A stretch of DNA of 64,000 bases from Collinsella sp. Lineage in GTDB: Bacteria > Actinomycetota > Coriobacteriia > Coriobacteriales > Coriobacteriaceae. Below, piece by piece: positions 7,906 through 14,492 of this stretch. Under the pieces are notes generated by a model. It searched no databases. It saw nothing but the letters and a program-made list of their open reading frames with translations, and was not told the origin of the DNA. Each line of letters begins with the position of its first letter. Position 1 is the stretch's first letter. A program made the position numbers and the translations under genes. The stretch lies in NCBI GenBank assembly GCA_031294825.1, contig JAUMPM010000018.1, positions 62,001-126,000 on the forward strand. The letters run 5' to 3'.

Positions 7906-8693
7906 TGGAAAAACCGCACGTCGATACAACCGTTGTTGAAATGCCGGCCGACCTTGCGTCGCCGGCGCTTTACCGTATCGATGCTGCCCACCACCCTCGT
8001 GTCGACCGTGCCGAGATGCTGCGGTATCTGGGCTACGGCGGCCAGCAGATTGAGCCCGAGCTGTCACGACGAATTGAGCTTGTCGTTGAGCGTCTGGAAC
8101 TGGACATTGAGCCCCGTGGCGTGCGCCGTGTGTTTGCCGTCGATGCCGCAGGCGTCGACGAGCAGGGCGAGCCCTGCATCCGCTTGGTTGGCACCAATGT
8201 TGAACTGCGGGGTCGTGATATCTATCGCCACCTTAAGGACGCCCGCTTTGCCGCGCTCATGGCATGTACCCTCGGCATGGAAGCCGAGCGTCGCCTGCGC
8301 ACCACTGGAGCCCAGCAGCCCCTAGAGGGAGCCGTGCTCGACGCCGCGTGCTCCGCCTATGTAGAGGCCGCCGTCGAGCAGATGGACCAGCAGGTCAAGG
8401 CTGCAGCCGCTGCACACGGGCTCGCCGGCAACTGGCGCTTCAGTCCCGGCTATGGCGACTGCCCGCTCTCTGCCCAGCGCTCGATCGTGGATGCACTCAA
8501 TGCCACGCGCCTCATTGGACTTACCGTCACCCCCACCAGCCTGCTCATGCCCACCAAGAGCGTGACCGCTGTGATTGGTCTGTTCGACGGCGAAGTCCAT
8601 GACGCCCAGAGCCGCCCCACCTGCAATATCTGCCGCATGCGCGAGCACTGCCGCTTCCGCGCCGCCCACACCACCTGCTATTCCAGCCATTAG
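7905..8693 (+). CDS. Stand-alone methionine synthase reactivation domain protein
   Basis: A 262-residue protein related to the C-terminal AdoMet-binding reactivation domain that is normally part of MetH. It carries the family signature PGYGDCPLSAQ (around 185-195), which binds AdoMet, and TPTSLLMPTKSVTAVIG. The C-terminus has a cysteine-rich CNICRMREHCRFR. In two-piece systems the separate domain re-methylates oxidised cobalamin on the truncated MetH. It sits between metF and metH, overlapping metF by one base and ending 9 bp before metH. The partner MetH here indeed lacks this domain, which supports the assignment. Confidence 0.88.
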   Translation: MEKPHVDTTVVEMPADLASPALYRIDAAHHPRVDRAEMLRYLGYGGQQIEPELSRRIELVVERLELDIEPRGVRRVFAVDAAGVDEQGEPCIRLVGTNVELRGRDIYRHLKDARFAALMACTLGMEAERRLRTTGAQQPLEGAVLDAACSAYVEAAVEQMDQQVKAAAAAHGLAGNWRFSPGYGDCPLSAQRSIVDALNATRLIGLTVTPTSLLMPTKSVTAVIGLFDGEVHDAQSRPTCNICRMREHCRFRAAHTTCYSSH

Positions 8694-8702
8694 GAGCCAT
8701 CG

Positions 8703-11261
8703 ATGTTTACTCCGCTTATCACTCATGATCTGGACGGCGCCGCGCTGGCGGCACCCGTTGATGCCGCACGCCGTAATGGCGCTGCATACAAGACGCGCAC
8801 GATCGACGACCTTCGCATTAAGGATGACCGCCTGCATGCCGCCATCGAGGGCACGGGACACCTGCTGTTTGACGGCGGCATGGGCACCATGCTGCAGGCG
8901 TCCGGCATGAAGGCCGGCGCCCTGCCCGAGCTGCTCAACTTTGAGGAGCCCCAGGTCATTACCGACATTCAGCGCCAATACGTCGAGGCCGGCTGCGACG
9001 TGATCACCGCCAACACCTTTGGCGCCAACGCCCACAAGCTCGACGGAGCCGCCACCGTGGCAGACGTCTTTGCCGCCGCTGTCGCCTGCGCCCGTGAGGC
9101 CGGCGCCCGCTACGTCGCCGGCGACATCGGCCCCATCGGCGCCCTGCTGCGTCCCCTGGGCACCCTCAGCTTTGACGAGGCCTACGACCTCTTTGCCGAG
9201 GAGGTGCGCGCCGGCGTCGCTGCGGGCGTCGACCTCTTTATTATCGAGACCATGACCGACCTTGCCGAGATCAAGGCGGCCGTCCTCGCCTGCCGCGAAA
9301 ACTCCGACCTGCCCGTCTTTGCCACCATGACCTTTGAGGAAGACGGCCGTACCTTCCTAGGAACGAGCCCCGAGGTGGCCGCCATCACGCTCGACGCCAT
9401 CGGCGCCGACGTCCTGGGCATCAACTGCAGCCAAGGCCCGGCCGAGCTCCGAGGGCTCGCCGCGCGCATGCTCACCGTCACCGACAAGCCCGTTATGGTG
9501 CAAGCCAATGCGGGACTCCCCCGTGTGGACGATGACGGCAATACCGTCTTTGATATCCAAGCACCCGAGTACGCCGAGGCCGTCGCCGGCATGATCGCCG
9601 ACGGCGTGAGCGTCGTGGGCGGCTGCTGCGGCACCACGCCGGCGCACATGGCGGCCTTGCGCACGCTTATCGACAACCACACGCCCAGCCCGCGCCGCCG
9701 CAAGCCCAGCATGTCGGTCACGAGCGCCCAGACGGTCGTGGACCTCCCCTGCGACGGCCACAAGATCGCCGTCATCGGCGAGCGCATCAACCCCACCGGC
9801 AAAAAGCGCTTGCAGCAGGCCCTACGCGACGGCGACCTGGACTACGTCGTGAGCCAGGGCATCAGCCAGCAGGAGCAGGGCGCCGACATCCTGGACGTCA
9901 ACGTGGGCCTGCCCGAGATCGACGAGGTCAAGGTCATCCAGCAAGCGACCGAGCAGCTCCAAGGTTCCACGCTGTTGCCGCTGCAGATCGACTCCACCGA
10001 CCCCGCCGCCGTCGAGGCCGCCGTACGTCGCTACGCCGGCAAGCCCATCATCAACTCGGTCAATGGCAAACAGCAGATCATGGATGAGATTTTTCCGCTG
10101 GTCGCCCACTACGGCACCAACGTCGTCGGCCTCACGCTCGACGAGGGCGGCATCCCGGATACCGCCGAGGCACGCTATGCCATCGCCGAGCGCATTGTGG
10201 CCGAAGCCGCCCGTTACGGCATCGGCCCGGACCGCATCCTCATCGACTGTCTGGTCATGACCGCCTCGACCAACCAGCGCCAGGCTGAGCAGATTCTACG
10301 TGCCATGTCTATGTGCAAGAAGCGCCTGAACGTCAAGTGCGCACTCGGCGTATCGAACATCAGCTTTGGTCTGCCTGCCCGCCCGCTGCTGGGCTCGGTC
10401 TTTTTGGCCGCCGCCTTTGGCGCAGGTCTGGACGCCCCTATCATGAACCCGGGTTCCAAGCGCTTTATGGACACCGTCTACAGCTATCGCGTGTTGAGCG
10501 TTGAGGACGAAGGCTCGACCGGATACATCGAGCGCTACGCCGGCTGGACCGACCCGTATAAGATCGCCGCAAACCCGGCAGCAGCTCAGGCCGCATCGAC
10601 CGACACCGTGCCCGCTGCCGGCACCGCCGGCACCGACGGCAACGACGACCCCATCCGCCACATGGTCGTCTCGGGCCGCAAGGGCGAAATCGCGGCCGAG
10701 ACCGAGCGCCTGCTGGCCGACCACGACGCCATGGACCTCATCAACAACCACTTTATCCCCGCCCTCGATGAGGTCGGAGTCCTCTTTGACCAGGGAAAGT
10801 TCTTCTTGCCGCAGCTCATGGCCTCGGCCGAGGCCGCGCGCGTGGGCTTCGATACCATCAAACGCCTGATGCCCGCCGGCGAGATTGCCGACAAGGGCAA
10901 GATCTGCGTGGCCACCGTCAAGGGCGATATCCACGACATCGGTAAGAACATCGTCAAGATGCTGCTCGATAACTACGGCTATACCGTCTTTGATCTGGGT
11001 CGCGACGTCGATCCGCAGGAGGTGCTCAAGACCGTCAAGGAGCGCGACATTAAGCTCGTCGGCCTCTCGGCGCTTATGACCACCACGGTCGTCGCCATGG
11101 AGGAGACCATCAAGCTGCTTCATGCCGAGGTGCCGGGCGTCAAGATCATCGTAGGCGGCGCCGTACTCACCCCCGAATACGCCAAGCAGATTGGCGCGGA
11201 CTACTACGCCAAGGACGCCGCCGAAAGCGCGCGCATCGCCGAAGAGGTCTTTGGGCAGTAA
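8703..11261 (+). CDS. metH: Cobalamin-dependent methionine synthase (lacks reactivation domain)
   Basis: Transfers a methyl group from 5-methyl-THF through cob(I)alamin to homocysteine. At 852 residues it is about 370 shorter than the E. coli type. Domain order: homocysteine-binding barrel (about 45-325; zinc cysteines in GINCS and GGCCGT), pterin-binding barrel (about 350-620; ERINPTGKK), cobalamin cap, and B12-binding domain with the His ligand H744 in DIHDIGKN. The protein ends after the Rossmann B12 fold; the AdoMet reactivation domain is supplied by the preceding gene. The ATG at 8703 follows AGGAG. An Ala-rich linker around residues 625-650 separates barrels and cap. Confidence 0.95.
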   Translation: MFTPLITHDLDGAALAAPVDAARRNGAAYKTRTIDDLRIKDDRLHAAIEGTGHLLFDGGMGTMLQASGMKAGALPELLNFEEPQVITDIQRQYVEAGCDVITANTFGANAHKLDGAATVADVFAAAVACAREAGARYVAGDIGPIGALLRPLGTLSFDEAYDLFAEEVRAGVAAGVDLFIIETMTDLAEIKAAVLACRENSDLPVFATMTFEEDGRTFLGTSPEVAAITLDAIGADVLGINCSQGPAELRGLAARMLTVTDKPVMVQANAGLPRVDDDGNTVFDIQAPEYAEAVAGMIADGVSVVGGCCGTTPAHMAALRTLIDNHTPSPRRRKPSMSVTSAQTVVDLPCDGHKIAVIGERINPTGKKRLQQALRDGDLDYVVSQGISQQEQGADILDVNVGLPEIDEVKVIQQATEQLQGSTLLPLQIDSTDPAAVEAAVRRYAGKPIINSVNGKQQIMDEIFPLVAHYGTNVVGLTLDEGGIPDTAEARYAIAERIVAEAARYGIGPDRILIDCLVMTASTNQRQAEQILRAMSMCKKRLNVKCALGVSNISFGLPARPLLGSVFLAAAFGAGLDAPIMNPGSKRFMDTVYSYRVLSVEDEGSTGYIERYAGWTDPYKIAANPAAAQAASTDTVPAAGTAGTDGNDDPIRHMVVSGRKGEIAAETERLLADHDAMDLINNHFIPALDEVGVLFDQGKFFLPQLMASAEAARVGFDTIKRLMPAGEIADKGKICVATVKGDIHDIGKNIVKMLLDNYGYTVFDLGRDVDPQEVLKTVKERDIKLVGLSALMTTTVVAMEETIKLLHAEVPGVKIIVGGAVLTPEYAKQIGADYYAKDAAESARIAEEVFGQ

Positions 11262-11286
11262 CACAACGGAAACAACCGAGCACCAA

Positions 11287-11324
11287 AACGTGCCGCATGC
11301 GCCACTTGGCACGTGCGGCACGTT
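11287..11324 (+). terminator. Strong hairpin after metH
   Basis: Arms of 18 bp (11287-11304, 11307-11324) with two mismatches and a two-base loop; the sequence includes ACGTGCCGCA and TGCGGCACGT. It lies 26 bp after the metH stop. There is no T-run after the stem, so termination would be atypical. It could also be a transcript-end stabiliser or an operator for the next gene. Confidence 0.55.
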
Positions 11325-11369
11325 AGAATAGATAAGACTATGCTCGTTTTGGCAGATAGGAGCGCAAGG

Positions 11370-12734
11370 ATGGCGATCACGCCCGCAGAAATCGCGGAAA
11401 CCCGCGGCATGGTTGAGGAGCAGAACCTCGACATCAGGACCATCACCATGGGTGTTTCGCTCATGGGTTGCGGCGACGAGAACCTCGACCGCATGTGCAC
11501 GAAGATCTACGACCACGTGACGCACACGGCTGAGCACTTGGTCGAGACCGCCGAGAACCTCGAGCGCGAGTACGGCATCCCCATCGTCAACAAGCGCGTC
11601 TCCGTCACCCCGGTGGCGCAGATCGCCGCTTGCTGCAAGGATGAGGACCTCACCCCCATCGCGCATGCCCTCGACCGTGCGGCCGAGACCCTCGGCATCG
11701 ACTACCTGGGCGGCTTCTCCGCGCTCGTCCAGAAGGGCATCGGCGACGCCGACCGCCGCGTCATCCAGTCCATCCCGCAGGCGCTCGCCACCACGAGTCG
11801 CGTCTGCTCCAGCGTCAACGTCGCCAGCCTGCGCGCCGGCATCAACATGGACGCCGTGCTCATGGCTGCGCAGACCATCATCGACGCCGCTAAGCTCACG
11901 GCCGACCAGGACTCCGTCGGCGCTTCCAAGTTTGTCTGCTTTGCTAATATGGTCGAGGACTCCCCGTTTATGGCAGGCGCCGTCCACGGCGGTGGCGAGG
12001 CCGACGCCGTCATCAACGTAGGCGTCTCGGGCCCCGGCGTTATGGCCGCGGCCCTGGAGACGCTGCCCGATTCCGCATCGATGATGGAGGTCGCCGAGAA
12101 GATTAAGCAGACCGCCTTTAAGATCACCCGCGCCGGTGAGCTCATGAGCCGCGAAGCCGCCCATCGCCTGGGTGTCGAGAAGGGCATTGTCGACCTGTCG
12201 CTGGCCCCCACGCCTGCCATCGGCGACTCCGTTGCCCGCATCCTCGAGATCATCGGTGTTGGCACCTGCGGTGGCCCCGGCACGACCTGCGCACTCGCCA
12301 TGCTCAACGATGCCGTCAAGAAGGGCGGCGTCATGGCCAGCTCCAGCGTGGGCGGTCTCTCCGGCGCCTTTATCCCCGTGTCCGAGGACGCCGGCATGAT
12401 CGCCGCCGTCGAGGCTGGCGCGCTTTCGCTCGAGAAGCTCGAGGCTATGACCTGCGTGTGCTCCGTTGGCTTGGACATGATCGCCATCCCCGGTGACACC
12501 CCGGTCGAGACCATCGCCGGCATCATCGCCGACGAGATGGCCATCGGCGTCATCAACAACAAAACCACGGCCGTGCGCGTGATTCCCGCCATTGGCAAGG
12601 GCGTGGGCGACTGCGTCGAGTACGGCGGCCTGTTTGGCCGTGCGCCCATCATGCCGGTGAACCCCAACGCCGGCACCGTGCTTGCCCACCGTGGTGGACG
12701 CTTCCCGGCTCCGCTGAACTCGCTGAAGAACTAG
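11370..12734 (+). CDS. UPF0210 (PFL family) protein
   Basis: A 454-residue cytoplasmic protein of the UPF0210/DUF711 family, recognised by the N-terminal ITMGVSLMGCGDENL, the conserved NKRVSVTPVAQIAACC and a glycine-rich C-terminal half (GTCGGPGTTCALAML, GGRFPAPLNSLKN). The fold is related to the glycyl-radical pyruvate formate-lyase barrel, but there is no glycyl-radical motif and the function is unknown. ATG 11370 has AGGAG upstream. In many bacteria an ACT-domain gene (UPF0237) precedes it; none is present in the 108 bp here. It follows metH on the same strand, with a hairpin between. Confidence 0.85.
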   Translation: MAITPAEIAETRGMVEEQNLDIRTITMGVSLMGCGDENLDRMCTKIYDHVTHTAEHLVETAENLEREYGIPIVNKRVSVTPVAQIAACCKDEDLTPIAHALDRAAETLGIDYLGGFSALVQKGIGDADRRVIQSIPQALATTSRVCSSVNVASLRAGINMDAVLMAAQTIIDAAKLTADQDSVGASKFVCFANMVEDSPFMAGAVHGGGEADAVINVGVSGPGVMAAALETLPDSASMMEVAEKIKQTAFKITRAGELMSREAAHRLGVEKGIVDLSLAPTPAIGDSVARILEIIGVGTCGGPGTTCALAMLNDAVKKGGVMASSSVGGLSGAFIPVSEDAGMIAAVEAGALSLEKLEAMTCVCSVGLDMIAIPGDTPVETIAGIIADEMAIGVINNKTTAVRVIPAIGKGVGDCVEYGGLFGRAPIMPVNPNAGTVLAHRGGRFPAPLNSLKN

Positions 12735-12748
12735 CCCAGGGATACGAG

Positions 12749-12890
12749 GCGAGGAGCCCCGGGGAGGGCAAATATATAAGGTCGCCTGCTCGGACAGTCC
12801 TGACTCGCACGGAGAGCACATTAAGTGCTCTCCGGCTCGTGCGGAACTCGCGATCGACCTTATATATTTGCCCTCCCCGGGGCTCCTCGC
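12749..12890 (+). repeat. 142-bp nested palindrome, family 3 copy A
   Basis: The outer arms are a perfect 36-bp inverted repeat (12749-12784 and 12855-12890), starting with GCGAGGAGCCCCGGGG. Inside is a second hairpin, GGAGAGCAC-ATTAA-GTGCTCTCC (12811-12833). Between outer and inner stems lie ACAGTCCTGACTC (12794-12806) and GTGCGGAACTC (12839-12849). A second element at 32691-32831, read on the minus strand, has the same inner loop, matching flanking motifs and the same outer GGAGCCCCGG, but a different middle arm sequence. It starts 14 bp after the UPF0210 stop codon. Confidence 0.85.
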
Positions 12891-13001
12891 ACAACGGGAC
12901 CTCGGTTGAGCTCTATCCCGGTTGCAGTCGCTTCGCTCCTGCACTGCATGGTCGATATGGCGGTTTGGCGTTGGATCGGTTCTTTCTGATATATGCTGGT
13001 T

Positions 13002-13033
13002 GCGGCTCTTCTTTTGGGAGGAGTCGCTTTTTT
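13002..13033 (+). terminator. Hairpin plus T-run just before the methyltransferase gene
   Basis: GCGGCTCTTC (13002-13011) pairs with GAGGAGTCGC (about 13018-13027), including wobble pairs, and is followed by six T. It ends only 20 bp before the methyltransferase start. It may be the end of the upstream transcript or a leader attenuator for the methyltransferase. Confidence 0.55.
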
Positions 13034-13052
13034 GTTGTGAGGGGGATGGCCC

Positions 13053-13940
13053 GTGGCTGATGATTTGATTCGTTCTGAGCTGCTTTCTGCGGATTGGAAT
13101 GGCGAATGGATGCGTCTGCAGGCTGGTCGGCGGCGGGCAGATGACTCTTTTGAGTGGGACAAAAGGGCTCGGCATTTTCGGCCGCTTGAGACTGCTCCGT
13201 ATGCCCGGGACTTTATGAAGCTGCTGGCGTTAAAGCCTGGTGAATCCGTACTTGATATGGGGTGTGGGGCTGGGTCGATTGCTATTCCGCTTGCTCAGGC
13301 TGGACATCCCGTGATTGCCGCTGATTTTTCCCCTGCTATGTTGGGCACGCTTGATGCTGGCATTGAGTACTATGGGCTCGAGGATCGCATTACACCGCTT
13401 GAGCTTGCTTGGGATGATGACTGGGATTTGGTTGGACCGGTCGCGAAAGCGGTAGATGTTGCCTTTGCCAGTCGCTCTGTCACCACGACCAACCTAAAAG
13501 GTGCGCTTGCCAAGCTTGATCGAACGGCTCGTCGGCGTTGTGCCGTCACGATGGTCGCCAACTCCAGCCCGCGCTATGACCTGCACCTGATGAACGCCAT
13601 CGGTGCCTCGGTTACCTGCAGTAATGGCTTTGTGTATGCCTTTAATATCCTCATTCAGATGGGTGCCCTGCCGCAGGTTACGTACTTTGAATCGCCTCGT
13701 CGCGATACCTTCGATAGCCTTGAGGCGGGCGTAGCAGACTTCTCCCGCATGCTCGAGCACGGTAACGAGGATAAGATCGACCGTCTGCGCGACTACGTCG
13801 CTCAGCATATGATTGAGAATCCCCATGTCGGCGAGCCAGGGTCCAAGGGCGTGCCGCAGGGGCGCTACATGCTCGACCACGTCCGCAAGGTCCGTTGGGC
13901 GTTTATTGCATGGGAGCCGGTCTCTTCGGGCCGTCCATAG
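13053..13940 (+). CDS. Class I SAM-dependent methyltransferase
   Basis: A 295-residue protein with a Rossmann methyltransferase core. Motif I is VLDMGCGAGSIAIPLAQ (about 67-83), motif II VIAADFSPAML follows, and SVTTTNLKGAL lies further on. The substrate is not identifiable; no metal-binding or radical motif is seen. The start is GTG 13053, preceded by GAGGGGG. Codon use in the first half (many GGG, GCT, TTT) differs from the surrounding genes, which prefer C-ending codons; this suggests foreign origin or relaxed selection. It is isolated between the family 3 palindrome and YhbY. Confidence 0.8.
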   Translation: MADDLIRSELLSADWNGEWMRLQAGRRRADDSFEWDKRARHFRPLETAPYARDFMKLLALKPGESVLDMGCGAGSIAIPLAQAGHPVIAADFSPAMLGTLDAGIEYYGLEDRITPLELAWDDDWDLVGPVAKAVDVAFASRSVTTTNLKGALAKLDRTARRRCAVTMVANSSPRYDLHLMNAIGASVTCSNGFVYAFNILIQMGALPQVTYFESPRRDTFDSLEAGVADFSRMLEHGNEDKIDRLRDYVAQHMIENPHVGEPGSKGVPQGRYMLDHVRKVRWAFIAWEPVSSGRP

Positions 13941-14122
13941 ACCGCTTTCGGCCGCCGTACACGTCCTCCTGCAACCCGCGTTGTTCTCCCGCTCGGCATC
14001 CGCATTCTTTTTGAACTGGGCAAACACGCCCCACACCGCGCCGTTCCTGCGCTATCGTGGGACAGCTCACGTAGATTAAGGCCCCATCGCGGGGCGCCCC
14101 ATAACATAGAAAGCGAGAACCC

Positions 14123-14422
14123 ATGGCACTGACAGGAGCCCAGGTCAAGCAGCTTCGCAGCATGGCCCATCACCTCAACCCCGCCATCATCATCGGCAAG
14201 TCCGACATCAACGAGGGCACCGTCGAGCAGACGGTCGCCTACCTGGAGAAGCACGAGCTCGTTAAGTGCTCCGTACTCGATGGTTCCAGCCTTTCCGCCC
14301 GCGAGGCCGCCGAAGAGCTTGCCGATCGCTGCCATGCCGAGGTCGTCCAGGTTATCGGCCGCAAGTTCTCACTGTATCGCGAGTCCTCGCGCAAGGACAT
14401 CGAGAAGATTAAGCTCGTCTAA
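14123..14422 (+). CDS. yhbY: YhbY-type RNA-binding protein (CRS1-YhbY domain)
   Basis: A 99-residue single-domain protein, the usual size. Recognised by LTGAQVKQLRSMAHHLNPAIIIGKSDINEGTVEQ at the N-terminus and the GRKFSLYRES C-terminal strand. In E. coli the homologue associates with precursors of the large ribosomal subunit. It has its own upstream region with a small GC hairpin at about 14083-14097, and a strong terminator follows. It is convergent with the large regulator gene on the other strand. Confidence 0.92.
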   Translation: MALTGAQVKQLRSMAHHLNPAIIIGKSDINEGTVEQTVAYLEKHELVKCSVLDGSSLSAREAAEELADRCHAEVVQVIGRKFSLYRESSRKDIEKIKLV

Positions 14423-14461
14423 GCGTCAACGATCCGGCGAGCCAACATACATCAAGCTTGT

Positions 14462-14492
14462 GAGCGTCCGAGCAATTCGGACGCTCATTTTT
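14462..14492 (+). terminator. Intrinsic terminator of yhbY
   Basis: Perfect 10-bp stem GAGCGTCCGA / TCGGACGCTC (14462-14471, 14477-14486) with loop GCAAT, followed by a T-run on the plus strand. It also touches the 3' end of the convergent regulator gene and may act in both directions. Confidence 0.92.

Noticed and set aside
10296..13175. 959-codon open frame on the minus strand, antisense to metH and the UPF0210 gene
   Set aside because: The plus-strand genes have clear families, domains and ribosome sites. The antisense frame has a biased Gly/Asp/His composition typical of GC-rich shadows and reads through the nested palindrome.
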